NCBI RefSeq assembly: GCF_013201725.1 | Contig: NZ_CP053835.1 | Span: forward strand, 2,852,001 to 2,916,000 | Length of the DNA: 64,000 nucleotides | From: Arcobacter defluvii | GTDB taxonomy: Bacteria; Campylobacterota; Campylobacteria; Campylobacterales; Arcobacteraceae | Direction of reading: 5' to 3' | In this document: positions 54,735-64,000 of the stretch, piece by piece | Layout of the letters: each line of letters begins with the position of its first letter | Numbering within the stretch: the first letter of the stretch is position 1 | Notes under the pieces: model-generated | Databases searched by the model: none | The model's input: only the letters and a program-made list of their open reading frames with translations | What the model was told of the DNA's origin: nothing | Position numbers and translations under genes: made by a program

Positions 54735-55464
54735 TATCTCCGACATACACTTAGGAACTCGTTTTTCTAAGGCAAAAGTTCTTCTAAATTTTTTTAAACA
54801 TAATGAGTGTGAACACCTTATTTTAGTAGGTGATATTATAGATGGTTGGGCAATAAAAAGGAAGTTAATTTGGCCGCAAGAACACTCAGATGTTATTCAA
54901 AAGATTCTCAAAAAAGCAAGAAAAGGTACAAAAGTTACATTTATAACTGGTAACCATGATGAATTTCTAAGACCTTTTGTCCCTTTAATTTTAGGTAACA
55001 CTATAAATATCTCAAATGAACTTGAATATGAAAGTATAAATGGAAAAAAATATTTCATAACCCATGGTGATTTTTTTGATTCAATTACTATGACCAAAAA
55101 ATGGTTAGCTGTATTGGGTGATTATGGATATGATTTACTTCTTCATTTAAATTCTGTTTTAAATTTTTTTAGAAAAAAATTTGGTATAAAAAAATATTGG
55201 TCACTCTCAAAATATGTAAAAGATAGTGTAAAATCTTCTGTTTCATTTATCAATGATTTTGAACAAGTTTTATCAAGTCATGCAAAAAATAAAGGTTTTG
55301 ATGGTATTATTTGTGGACATATTCACAAAGCTGAAATAAGATATATCAACGAAATTGAATATCTAAATTGTGGCGACTGGGTTGAGTCTTGTACTGCAAT
55401 TGTTGAAACTTTTGATGGAGAATTTAAAATTATTGATTGGTTAGATAAACATGAATCAAAATAA
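54715..55464 (+). CDS. LpxH-like UDP-2,3-diacylglucosamine diphosphatase family phosphoesterase
   Basis: This 249-aa calcineurin-like phosphoesterase shows metal-ligand motifs FISDIHLG (7-14), LVGDIIDGW (37-45), TGNHDEF (about 78-84), ITHGDFFD (about 114-121), and CGHIHKAEI (about 202-210). A lid-like insertion of about 70 residues with aromatic and basic residues sits between the last two, as in enzymes acting on lipid-linked substrates. A role in lipid A synthesis is plausible, given lpxA and lpxB in the window. It overlaps the patatin gene by 14 nt. Confidence 0.78.
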   Translation: MKYKSIFISDIHLGTRFSKAKVLLNFFKHNECEHLILVGDIIDGWAIKRKLIWPQEHSDVIQKILKKARKGTKVTFITGNHDEFLRPFVPLILGNTINISNELEYESINGKKYFITHGDFFDSITMTKKWLAVLGDYGYDLLLHLNSVLNFFRKKFGIKKYWSLSKYVKDSVKSSVSFINDFEQVLSSHAKNKGFDGIICGHIHKAEIRYINEIEYLNCGDWVESCTAIVETFDGEFKIIDWLDKHESK

Positions 55465-56212
55465 TATTGCATTTGTTCTAGGTGGTGGAGCAGCACGCGG
55501 AGCTTTTCATCTAGGAGTATTAGATTTTTGTGAACAACATAATATTGATATAAAAGCTTATAGTGGTTCTTCAATTGGTGCTATTATTTCAGCTTCTCAT
55601 GCAAGTGGTATAAGTGCAAAAGAACAATTAAAAATCTTCGCATCAAAAGATATAAAACAAACTCTAAAATTCAACTTCTTTAGAAATGGTTTATTGAAAA
55701 TTGACTCTTCAAATAAAATCATCAAAGAACTACTTCCTATTGAAAAACTTGAGTATATTCCAAAACCAGTTTATGTTTGTGCTTATGATATAAAAAAAAA
55801 TCAACTTCACTATTTTAATAGTGGTGATACTATTACTTTGTGTATGGCATCAAGTGCATTAATTCCTTTGTTTAAGCCAGTTACTTATGAAAATATGTAT
55901 TTAATCGATGGTGGTTTATTTGACAATTTACCAATAAAACCTTTAGAAAATAAAGGTTATGAAATTCATACTTTAGATTTATTTGCAAAAAATATAGAAA
56001 ATCCCAAAAAAAGAATAAATCCAATAAAAAATGCAAAAAAAATTTTATTTAAACAACTACACACAAATCATAAATATACAATAGAAAATACTAACCATTA
56101 TATAGGAACACACCACATAAAAGAGTTTTCACTTTTTACCTTTAAAGAGATGCAAGAGTGTTTTAATCTTGGACTTAAAGAGGCTCAAAAACATTTTTTA
56201 GATATACTATAA
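55451..56212 (+). CDS. Patatin-like phospholipase
   Basis: This 253-aa protein has the patatin catalytic set: the oxyanion loop GGGAARGAFHLGVLDF (11-26), the nucleophile elbow SGSSIGAIIS (about 39-48, GxSxG), and the Asp in LIDGGLFDN (about 153-161). It should be an intracellular acyl hydrolase; substrates of this family are usually phospholipids. There is no signal peptide. It overlaps the LpxH-like gene by 14 nt and is followed by dnaE after 24 nt. Coupling with the LpxH-like enzyme suggests a lipid-related role. Confidence 0.88.
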   Translation: MNQNNIAFVLGGGAARGAFHLGVLDFCEQHNIDIKAYSGSSIGAIISASHASGISAKEQLKIFASKDIKQTLKFNFFRNGLLKIDSSNKIIKELLPIEKLEYIPKPVYVCAYDIKKNQLHYFNSGDTITLCMASSALIPLFKPVTYENMYLIDGGLFDNLPIKPLENKGYEIHTLDLFAKNIENPKKRINPIKNAKKILFKQLHTNHKYTIENTNHYIGTHHIKEFSLFTFKEMQECFNLGLKEAQKHFLDIL

Positions 56213-56236
56213 ATAAAAAATACAAAGATTTATATT

Positions 56237-59200
56237 ATGTCACAAATACCTCAATTTACCCATCTACATTTACATACAGAATTTTCATTACTTGATGGTG
56301 CAAATAAGATTAAACCACTAGCTAAAAAAGTAAAAAAAATGGGAATGACAAGTGTTGCCATGACAGACCATGGAAACATGTTTGGAGCCATTGCTTTTTA
56401 TAATGCTATGAGAGATGAAGGAATAAAACCAATTATTGGAATGGAAGCATACATTCATAATAGTGATGATATTGGTGATAAAACCAATAGACAAAGATAT
56501 CACTTATGCTTATATGCAAAAAATGATATTGGATATAAAAATCTTATGTTTTTGAGCTCTCAAGCTTATATGCATGGTTTTTACTATTATCCAAGAATTA
56601 ATAAAAAACTTTTAAGAGAAAACTCTGAAGGTTTAGTTTGTAGTGCAGCTTGTTTGCAAGGGGAAGTAAACTGGCATTTAAATACACAAAATGAAAGAAA
56701 TGTAAAAAACGGTGCAAAAGGTTATGAAGAAGCAAAAAAAATTGCACTTGAATATAAAGAGATTTTTGGTGACGATTTTTATTTAGAAATTATGCGTCAT
56801 GGAATTTCTGACCAACACTTTGTTGATGATCAAATCTTAAGAATTTCACAAGAAACTGGAATAAAAGTTGTTGCTACAAATGATACACACTACTTAGAAC
56901 AAAAAGATGCCGATGCACATGAAGCATTTATGTGTATTGCAATGAATAAACTTTATGATGATCCAAATAGACTAAGACATAGTGTTCATGAGTTTTATCT
57001 AAAATCGCCAGAGCAAATAGCAAAACTTTATGCAGATATTCCTGAAGCTATTGAAGCTACACAAGAAATAGCAGATAAGTGTAATCTAACTATAAAATTA
57101 GGAAATCCTACTCCTCCAAATTTCAAATTTACAAGACAAAAATCAGCGGAAGCTGGTTTAACACTACCTGAACCTGAACTTGAATATTCTCTTGAAAATG
57201 ACAAAATTTTATTTATGCATGAATGTCGAATGGGATTAGAAGATAGATTAAAAATAGTTCCTGAGGAGCATCATCAAGAGTACAGAGATAGACTTGAAGT
57301 TGAAATAGAAATTATCAATAATATGAAATTCCCAGGATATATGCTTATCGTTTGGGATTTCGTTATTGTTGCAAAAAGAATGGGTATTCCAGTTGGTCCA
57401 GGACGGGGTTCAGCAGCAGGAAGTTTAGTTGCCTTTTCTTTAAAAATCACAGATATTGACCCTATTCCTTATGGTTTACTTTTTGAGAGATTCCTAAATC
57501 CAGAAAGGGTATCCATGCCCGATATTGATATGGATTTCTGTCAAAGTAGAAGAGGAGAGATTATAGATTATGTTGTTCAACAATACGGTCGAGCTAACGT
57601 TGCTCAAATTATCACTTTTGGTAAGCTTTTAGCAAAAGGAGTTATTAGAGACGTTGCAAGAGTTCTTGATATGCCTTATGCAAAAGCTGATGCCATGGCA
57701 AAACTAATACCTGATGAATTAGGAATTGATTTAAAAAACTCTTGGGAAAAAGAACCAAAAATAAAAGAACTTTGTGAAGCTGACCCACAAGCTGCAAGGG
57801 TTTGGGAATATGCTTTAGCATTAGAGGGACTAAATAGAAATGCAGGAACTCACGCAGCTGGAGTTGTTATTTCAAATGAACCTTTATGGAAAAAAACTCC
57901 ACTTTTTAAACCTAGTGGTTTGGATACTTTAGCAACTCAATATAATGGAAAATATGTAGAAGATGTTGACTTAATTAAATTCGACTTTTTAGGTTTAAAA
58001 ACTCTAACTGTTATTGAAGAAGCAAATAAACTAATCGAACAAAGACATGGAAAACGTGTAAATTTCATCACAACAGATGTAAATGACAAAGGTGTTTATG
58101 ACCTAATTCAAACAGGAAATACAATTGGACTATTCCAAATAGAGTCTGATGGTATGCAAGATTTATGTAAAAGATTAAAACCATCAAACTTTGAAGATGT
58201 TATCGCCGTTCTTGCACTTTATAGACCAGGTCCAATGGAATCAGGAATGCTTGATGACTTTATTGATAGAAAACATGGTCGAGCGCAAATAAACTATTTC
58301 TATGATGAGTTTGATGGTCCATTAAGACCCATACTTGAAACGACTTATGGAGTTATTGTTTACCAAGAGCAAGTTATGCAAATCGTACAATCTATTGGAG
58401 GTTTCTCACTTGGAGGAGCCGACTTAGTTAGACGGGCTATGGGTAAAAAAATCAAAGAAGAGATGGATAGACTAAAAGGTGAGTTTGCAGATGGTGGAGT
58501 TAAAAAAGGATTTGTAAAAGAGCATTGTGAAGAACTATTTGACCTGATTGTAAAATTTGCTGGATATGGATTTAATAAATCTCACTCAGCAGCCTATGCA
58601 CTTGTAACATTTTATACTTCATATTTAAAATGCTACTATCCAGCTGAATTTATGGCAGCACTTTTAACACTTGAAAAAGATAATACTGATAAGGTTGTAA
58701 AATATGTCGATGAAGTAAAAAGATTAGGACTTGATTTATTTCCACCTGATATCAATAAATCTGATTTAGTTTTCTCAGCAAAACAAATTGATGGAAAAGA
58801 AGTTGTTATGTTTGGAATGGGAGCAATTAAAGGGGCAGGAGATGTAGCTATAAAATCTATATTAAATGCAAGAAATGATGGTCCATTTACTGATTTAGCA
58901 GATTTTATTTCAAGAATTGATGGAAGTAAAGTAAATAAAAGAGTTATTGAGTCTCTTACAAAAGCAGGAGCTTTTGATAGTTTTGGATACTCAAGACGTG
59001 CACTTCTTGATCAAATTGAGAAAATTGTTGAAACAGTAGGTAAAGCTGCAACTGCAAAAAAAATGGCAACAGGTTCACTTTTTGGAGATAGTGATGAATT
59101 AACAAAAATTGATATAGAACTTGAACATATTCCTGAATTTGACCCAAAAGATATTTTAGAACTTGAAAAAGCATCTTTAGGTTTTTATGTTTCAGGACAT

Positions 59201-59800
59201 CCACTTGATGAATATAGAGAACAAATTGATAAAATCAACTATACTCTATCATCTCAAATTGATGAACTTGATGATGGTAGTCAGGCTTTATTTGTGGGGA
59301 AAATTGAAAATATAACTGAAAAAATATCTAAAAAAGGCAATAAGTTTGGAATTGCAACAATTATGGATTTCCATGGAACAATCGAACTTATGCTTTTTGA
59401 AGATAGATTAAAAGAGTTAAAAGAATCATATAACCTTGAAGAACCTATTGCTTTTAAAGTAAGAATTTCAAAAGATGAAAATTTTACAAGAATGAATATC
59501 TTAAAAATTGAAACTATTTTAGATGCTCAAAAAGAAAAAGTAAAAACAAAACAAAAAGAGATTCAAGAACCACCATTGACAATAGCATTACCTTTTTCAA
59601 ATGATGAAAATACAATATACAAACTACTAGAAATTGTAGTTGAAAATCAAGGGAAAAGAGAATTAAAACTTCTAATAAAATCAAAATTAGCAGACCTAGA
59701 ACTTGAAACAGGTTTCAAAGTAACATCAAATATAGAAAATTTAATATACAAAATAGAAGGAGCTTATATAGTAGATGAAACAGATACTACTAACAAATGA
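56237..59800 (+). CDS. dnaE: DNA polymerase III, alpha subunit
   Basis: DnaE (1187 aa) is the replicative polymerase. The N-terminal PHP domain begins THLHLHTEFSLLDGANK and includes TDHGNMFGA. The polymerase core shows GPGRGSAAGSLVAFSL, PDIDMDFCQSRRGE with the catalytic Asp residues, and NRNAGTHAAGVVIS. The region GYGFNKSHSAAYAL and a C-terminal OB-fold (LFVGKIENITEKISKKGNKF) follow. It is full length. Its last 26 nt overlap surE. Confidence 0.97.
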   Translation: MSQIPQFTHLHLHTEFSLLDGANKIKPLAKKVKKMGMTSVAMTDHGNMFGAIAFYNAMRDEGIKPIIGMEAYIHNSDDIGDKTNRQRYHLCLYAKNDIGYKNLMFLSSQAYMHGFYYYPRINKKLLRENSEGLVCSAACLQGEVNWHLNTQNERNVKNGAKGYEEAKKIALEYKEIFGDDFYLEIMRHGISDQHFVDDQILRISQETGIKVVATNDTHYLEQKDADAHEAFMCIAMNKLYDDPNRLRHSVHEFYLKSPEQIAKLYADIPEAIEATQEIADKCNLTIKLGNPTPPNFKFTRQKSAEAGLTLPEPELEYSLENDKILFMHECRMGLEDRLKIVPEEHHQEYRDRLEVEIEIINNMKFPGYMLIVWDFVIVAKRMGIPVGPGRGSAAGSLVAFSLKITDIDPIPYGLLFERFLNPERVSMPDIDMDFCQSRRGEIIDYVVQQYGRANVAQIITFGKLLAKGVIRDVARVLDMPYAKADAMAKLIPDELGIDLKNSWEKEPKIKELCEADPQAARVWEYALALEGLNRNAGTHAAGVVISNEPLWKKTPLFKPSGLDTLATQYNGKYVEDVDLIKFDFLGLKTLTVIEEANKLIEQRHGKRVNFITTDVNDKGVYDLIQTGNTIGLFQIESDGMQDLCKRLKPSNFEDVIAVLALYRPGPMESGMLDDFIDRKHGRAQINYFYDEFDGPLRPILETTYGVIVYQEQVMQIVQSIGGFSLGGADLVRRAMGKKIKEEMDRLKGEFADGGVKKGFVKEHCEELFDLIVKFAGYGFNKSHSAAYALVTFYTSYLKCYYPAEFMAALLTLEKDNTDKVVKYVDEVKRLGLDLFPPDINKSDLVFSAKQIDGKEVVMFGMGAIKGAGDVAIKSILNARNDGPFTDLADFISRIDGSKVNKRVIESLTKAGAFDSFGYSRRALLDQIEKIVETVGKAATAKKMATGSLFGDSDELTKIDIELEHIPEFDPKDILELEKASLGFYVSGHPLDEYREQIDKINYTLSSQIDELDDGSQALFVGKIENITEKISKKGNKFGIATIMDFHGTIELMLFEDRLKELKESYNLEEPIAFKVRISKDENFTRMNILKIETILDAQKEKVKTKQKEIQEPPLTIALPFSNDENTIYKLLEIVVENQGKRELKLLIKSKLADLELETGFKVTSNIENLIYKIEGAYIVDETDTTNK

Positions 59801-60563
59801 TGACGGATTTGATGCAGTTGGATTAAAAGCTTTAATTGAAGCTTTAAGTTCTATTGCAAAAATTATAGTTGTAGCTCCGGCAAAAAATAAATCAGCATGT
59901 GGGCACTCTTTAACTCTAGATAAACCACTTAGAATGGATTGTTTAAAAGATGATTTTTATAAAATAGATGATGGAAGTCCAACTGATTGTGTATTTATTT
60001 CAATTAGTAATCTATTTAAAGAAGGTTATAAACCTGATTTAGTAATAAGTGGAATAAACATAGGTGCAAATATGGGTGAAGATATAACTTACAGTGGAAC
60101 TGCAGCTGGAGCAATGGAAGCAGTTATTCATGGAGTTCCAGCAATTGCAATTTCTCAAGTTTGCCGTGATAGATGTCAAGATATACAAAATAATTGGGAT
60201 TTTGAATTAGCTAAAAAAACTATTATAGAACTTGTTACAAAGATTTTTAGCAACAATTTTCCATTAGATGAAAGAAAGTTTTTAAATGTTAATATTCCAC
60301 CAATCAAAGCTGATGAATGTAATGGAATAAAAGTTACAAAAGCTGGATATAGAGAATATGGTAATGATACACATAGACATCTTAATCCAAGAGGAGAAGA
60401 GTTTTATTGGATTGGTTTGCATCCACTAATTTGGAGAGAATCACAAAATAAAGATTGTGACTTTGAAGCAATAAAAGCTAATTATGTATCAATTACACCT
60501 GTTATGCTTGATATGACTTCTTATAATGATATAAAATCAATGGAAAATTGGTTAACTAAATAA
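59775..60563 (+). CDS. surE: 5'/3'-nucleotidase SurE
   Basis: SurE (262 aa) is a metal-dependent nucleotidase for survival in stationary phase. The acidic N-terminal motif LLTNDDGFDAVGL (about 5-17), the Ser/Asn region VAPAKNKSACGHSLTL, and SGINIGANMGEDITYSGTAAGAMEA are visible. The start lies inside the end of dnaE (26-nt overlap), with AGGAGC about 40 nt upstream being too far; the ATG has GATGAAACAG before it, so translational coupling is likely. Length matches the family. Confidence 0.95.
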   Translation: MKQILLTNDDGFDAVGLKALIEALSSIAKIIVVAPAKNKSACGHSLTLDKPLRMDCLKDDFYKIDDGSPTDCVFISISNLFKEGYKPDLVISGINIGANMGEDITYSGTAAGAMEAVIHGVPAIAISQVCRDRCQDIQNNWDFELAKKTIIELVTKIFSNNFPLDERKFLNVNIPPIKADECNGIKVTKAGYREYGNDTHRHLNPRGEEFYWIGLHPLIWRESQNKDCDFEAIKANYVSITPVMLDMTSYNDIKSMENWLTK

Positions 60564-60574
60564 AAGGGAATTTT

Positions 60575-60838
60575 ATGAATTTTACAGAATCTTTATTAAA
60601 ACATATTGATAAACTTGTTGGAACATTAAAACCAGAGGATGAATTACAAGAAGTTCTAAAAAGAAAATTTACTAAAAAAGAGTACAAAGTTTTTGTAGCT
60701 TTTGAAGAAGGAAAATCACTTGATGAAATAAAAACTTTAATAAAAGATGATGATGACAAGATCAACGAACATTATAAAGTTGCAAAAAAGAAATTAAATC
60801 AAGAAAAAATCAAAAAAGAGTTAGTATCTTTTGAATAA
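60575..60838 (+). CDS. Small HTH-like protein (sigma region 4/LuxR-like segment)
   Basis: This 87-aa protein is not firmly assigned. Residues 33-75 read FTKKEYKVFVAFEEGKSLDE and then IKTLIKDDDDKINEHYKVAKKKL. This resembles the LuxR/sigma-4 helix-turn-helix layout, with a (L/F)TxxEyxVf helix, eGkSldEI, and a final basic recognition helix. The short helical N-terminus could dimerise. AAAAGGGAATTTT precedes the ATG, 11 nt after surE, so it is likely cotranscribed. DNA binding is inferred only from this pattern. Confidence 0.6.
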   Translation: MNFTESLLKHIDKLVGTLKPEDELQEVLKRKFTKKEYKVFVAFEEGKSLDEIKTLIKDDDDKINEHYKVAKKKLNQEKIKKELVSFE

Positions 60839-60854
60839 AAGATACTAATTTATA

Positions 60855-61118
60855 TCATAAAACCATTTTAATATTAGAATGGTCACCTAACATTTTATAA
60901 ATCTCTTTTCTATCATCTTCATTGTGTACTAACATTTCTAAAGTATAACTTTTATATTTTCCCTTACTACTAACTTTCGATTCATTTACTTTATGTTCTC
61001 TATCTAAAATAACATCTTTTACAGTAGATTTTATATTTATATGTTCTAAAACAATAAGTTTATATTCCCAATTACATGGGTAATTTAATTCCAATTTTTC
61101 TTTACTTAAATCAATCAT
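60855..61118 (-). CDS. DUF493 (YbeD/HP0495-like) family protein
   Basis: This 87-aa protein starts [21 protein letters not shown] and carries the family stretch [21 protein letters not shown] (about 51-71) followed by [14 protein letters not shown]. This size and the PxxWxYK, SxxGKYxS and final hVL pattern fit DUF493, a small ferredoxin-like fold of unknown role that has been linked to regulatory or lipoate contexts. It overlaps moaC by 4 nt. A link to molybdenum cofactor is only suggested by context. Confidence 0.75.
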   Translation of the reverse strand: MIDLSKEKLELNYPCNWEYKLIVLEHINIKSTVKDVILDREHKVNESKVSSKGKYKSYTLEMLVHNEDDRKEIYKMLGDHSNIKMVL

Positions 61119-61594
61119 ATTTGCTCTCTTTTAAAATTTCCACTTTTTCCACCTGATTTACTTTCTAATTGAATGTTAGAAATAATCATTGATTTATCAA
61201 TTGCTTTTACCATATCATAAATAGTTAATAAACCAATAGAAACGCCTGTTAATGCTTCCATTTCAACACCAGTTTGTCCATTTAATTTTGCTGTAACAAT
61301 TAACTTAAATCCTGGTTTACTTGGTTGTTCTTCAATATCACAATTAATACCACTTAATAATAAAGGATGACACATAGGAATTAAATCTGATGTTTTTTTC
61401 ACACCCATTATAGCAGCTATTACAGCTGTTTGTAAAACTGGACCTTTTTTTGTATTATTTGAAATTATTGCATCATAAGCTTCTTTAGACATTTTTATTT
61501 CACCAGAAGCAATTGCTACTCTTTTTGTTTCATTTTTATCTGAAACATCAACCATTTTTGGTCTATTATTATTATCTAAATGAGTTAATTCCAA
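61115..61594 (-). CDS. moaC: Cyclic pyranopterin monophosphate synthase MoaC
   Basis: MoaC (159 aa) makes cyclic pyranopterin monophosphate with MoaA in molybdenum cofactor synthesis. Conserved stretches are [31 protein letters not shown] with the catalytic His/Lys region, and [23 protein letters not shown]. The C-terminal [10 protein letters not shown] is typical. The start is TTG with AAAGGA 5 nt upstream; no better ATG exists. It overlaps the DUF493 gene by 4 nt. Confidence 0.96.
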   Translation of the reverse strand: MELTHLDNNNRPKMVDVSDKNETKRVAIASGEIKMSKEAYDAIISNNTKKGPVLQTAVIAAIMGVKKTSDLIPMCHPLLLSGINCDIEEQPSKPGFKLIVTAKLNGQTGVEMEALTGVSIGLLTIYDMVKAIDKSMIISNIQLESKSGGKSGNFKREQI

Positions 61595-61663
61595 GATTTT
61601 CCTTTATTCTAAAAGTTTATTCTATTCAAAAATAAGTTAAATAAGAATTAAGTAAACTTTAAA

Positions 61664-61669
61664 TATAAT
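61664..61669 (+). promoter_or_regulatory. Candidate -10 box for rpsU
   Basis: TATAAT in TTAAATATAATCAAC lies 37 nt before the chosen rpsU start, within the divergent moaC-rpsU space. It is preceded by an A/T-rich region. Confidence 0.5.
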
Positions 61670-61705
61670 CAACACCTAAATTTAAAAAGAAAGAGGGTGA
61701 TTTTA

Positions 61706-61918
61706 GTGCCAGGCATTAAAGTTAAAGATAGCGAATCTTTTGACGAAGCTTATAGAAGGTTTAAGAAACAATGTGATAGAAATCTTATTGTTACTGAAAC
61801 TAGAGCTAGAAGATATTTTGAGCCAATGACAGAGATCAGAAAAAAACAAAAAATATCTGCTAGAAAGAAAATGTTAAAAAGATTATACATGCTAAGAAGA
61901 TACGAATCAAGATTATAA
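61706..61918 (+). CDS. rpsU: 30S ribosomal protein S21
   Basis: S21 (70 aa) is a small basic ribosomal protein that helps initiation. The sequence [20 protein letters not shown], then [21 protein letters not shown] and the basic tail [13 protein letters not shown], matches Campylobacterota S21. The GTG at 61706 was chosen because AGAGGG lies 8 nt upstream and it gives the usual MPGIKV start. A GTG at 61697 would add three residues and touch the ribosome site. Confidence 0.95.
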   Translation: MPGIKVKDSESFDEAYRRFKKQCDRNLIVTETRARRYFEPMTEIRKKQKISARKKMLKRLYMLRRYESRL

Positions 61919-61935
61919 TATTTTGATTTGTAAAG

Positions 61936-61973
61936 AAGAAGGGGGAGGAATGAATAATTTCTTCCCTTTTTTT
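61936..61973 (+). terminator. Intrinsic terminator after rpsU
   Basis: GGGAGGAA (61943-61950) pairs with TTCTTCCC (61959-61966), with one G:U, around TGAATAAT. It is followed by seven T residues (61967-61973). It begins about 20 nt after the stop codon and is one of the more GC-rich hairpins in the window. Confidence 0.7.
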
Positions 61974-62224
61974 ATGTAAAAATATAAAAATATAAAAGAC
62001 CTCCAAATAATAAATAAATCCCTAACAAATATAAGAAGTAAAAAAAGTACTCCTAAAAGAAGAAATACCCTTCTAAGCTAAATATAGTTCATCTAGAACT
62101 AAATAAAATCTAAAAAATAATGCATTGTAAAATAAATAAAATGGAAATAAGTATTATGTAATGAGGAAATAAACAAACCAAATAAAAGGATAAAAAGCAA
62201 CAAAGGCTGGAAGGATAGAGGGGT
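61974..62224. other. AT-rich spacer between rpsU and the rRNA operon end
   Basis: About 250 nt with no convincing ORF on either strand. A short palindrome, TAGTTC-ATCTA-GAACTA (about 62085-62101), is the only structure seen. It separates two converging transcription units, each closed by its own terminator. Confidence 0.4.
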
Positions 62225-62280
62225 AAAAAAAAAGCTTTTGCTAAGAGGAACTGTAAAGAAGTTCAAATTAGTAAAAGCTT
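62225..62280 (-). terminator. Terminator of the rRNA operon
   Basis: On the minus strand a 13-bp stem (AAGCTTTTACTAA with TTAGCAAAAGCTT, one G:U) encloses a second small stem, GAACT/AGTTC. It is followed by nine T residues (complement of the A-run at 62225-62233). It lies about 20 nt after the end of 5S rRNA and is a strong intrinsic terminator. Confidence 0.75.
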
Positions 62281-62298
62281 GGTAAATAAAAAACTCAA

Positions 62299-62415
62299 GA
62301 GCTGGCAGCGGCCTACGTTTCCACCAGGGGACCCGGCAGTATTATCGGCGATGAAGTGCTTGACTTCCAGGTTCGGAATGGGACTGGGTATTTCCACTTC
62401 TCTATAGCCACCAGC
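62299..62415 (-). rRNA. 5S ribosomal RNA
   Basis: On the minus strand the sequence begins near GCTGGTGGCTATAG, contains CCCATTCCGAACCTGGAAGT (the conserved loop B/C region), CGCCGATAATACTGCC and GTGGAAACGTAGGCCGCTGCCAGC. The 5' and 3' ends pair as helix I. About 117 nt long, GC content well above its surroundings. Ends are estimated to within a few bases. Confidence 0.9.
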
Positions 62416-62589
62416 AAAGTTGAGTGAAAAAAGTAAGAAGAAACATAAAGAAAGATTCAATATGTAAATACTCTTTACACTCAACTCATAAAGGAGTTAA
62501 GAAAAAATAATGTTAAAGTCTTTTCACAATATATATTAAATATAAGAAATATATTTAATAAGATAGTAAACCAAAGAATTGTTTAAAAT
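62416..62589 (-). other. 23S-5S spacer with two hairpins
   Basis: The spacer is about 174 nt. One inverted repeat is AGTTGAGTG (62418-62426) with CACTCAACT (62478-62486), flanking the 5S start; it may be a processing stem. A second, AT-only one is TATTAAATATA (62534-62544) with TATATTTAATA (62550-62560), near the 23S end. No tRNA is present here. Confidence 0.5.

Positions 62590-64000
<1,411 letters not shown>

Noticed and set aside
58956-59204. Antisense ORF rich in Leu, Gln and Phe inside dnaE
   Set aside because: It is the complement of a well-conserved dnaE region; the composition reflects reversed codons, and no ribosome site is present.
62263-62484. Minus-strand ORF of 73 codons
   Set aside because: It covers the 5S rRNA gene and flanks; the reading frame is a by-product of the rRNA sequence.

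Overview
The window is an AT-rich (roughly 28-30 % GC by eye), gene-dense chromosomal segment of a Campylobacterota bacterium, most likely a member of the Arcobacteraceae (Arcobacter/Aliarcobacter group). This rests on several points: a complex I operon with unusual small proteins in place of NuoE and NuoF, the futalosine-pathway menaquinone gene mqnD, a short biotin synthase, QueH, the recA-eno-DivIC-like-AMIN gene order, and promoters that are mostly T-rich tracts followed by a TATAAT-like -10 box with no clear -35. The species assignment is inference, because no search could be run.

Layout. 1-369 (-) is the start of a pseB-type sugar-nucleotide dehydratase that runs off the left edge. 493-4248 (+) holds a small unknown gene, recA, eno, a DivIC/FtsB-like protein and an AMIN-domain protein. 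4222-25294 is one long leftward block: the 14-gene nuo operon (nuoA to nuoN), a small lytic-transglycosylase-like gene, and then a tightly packed mqnD-murB-topA-phosphoesterase-bioB-antiporter run. 25295-36644 is a mixed accessory-like region: an AAA ATPase with a small membrane protein, two tandem Sel1 lipoproteins, a TetR regulator divergent from an unknown gene plus a SulP transporter, endonuclease IV, a type II NADH dehydrogenase-like enzyme, and an NSS-family transporter. 36728-43232 (+) is an envelope cluster: queH, lpxB, fabZ, lpxA, clpX, mreB, mreC. 43222-61918 carries ribE, mnmG, a two-domain thioredoxin-fold protein, a GT-B-like protein, ccoG, pyrG, recJ, two FlgO-like lipoproteins, a DJ-1/PfpI protein, an LpxH-like phosphoesterase, a patatin, dnaE, surE, a small HTH-like protein, a DUF493 protein, moaC and rpsU. 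62225-64000 (-) is the end of an rRNA operon: the 3' half of 23S, then 5S, then a strong terminator. No tRNA, CRISPR array, insertion sequence or prophage was seen.

How the genes fit together. The nuo operon lacks the NADH/FMN-binding NuoE and NuoF. The protein in the NuoF position appears to be a cut-down paralog of the C-terminal half of the neighbouring NuoG. A separate NDH-2-like enzyme at 33520 could therefore be the route for NADH, with complex I fed by another donor into the menaquinone pool that mqnD helps make. Envelope genes (lipid A, MurB, MreBC, DivIC-like, AMIN, transglycosylase, LpxH-like) recur throughout.

The items most worth a second look are: the NuoG-derived NuoF substitute; a 13-bp hairpin plus a three-codon ORF covering the start of the LpxH-like gene; a 21-bp palindrome that could be the TetR operator for the SulP operon; the unknown gene translationally coupled to SulP; and the AAA ATPase with an altered Walker B motif. 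No clear defence island or complete novel system was found.
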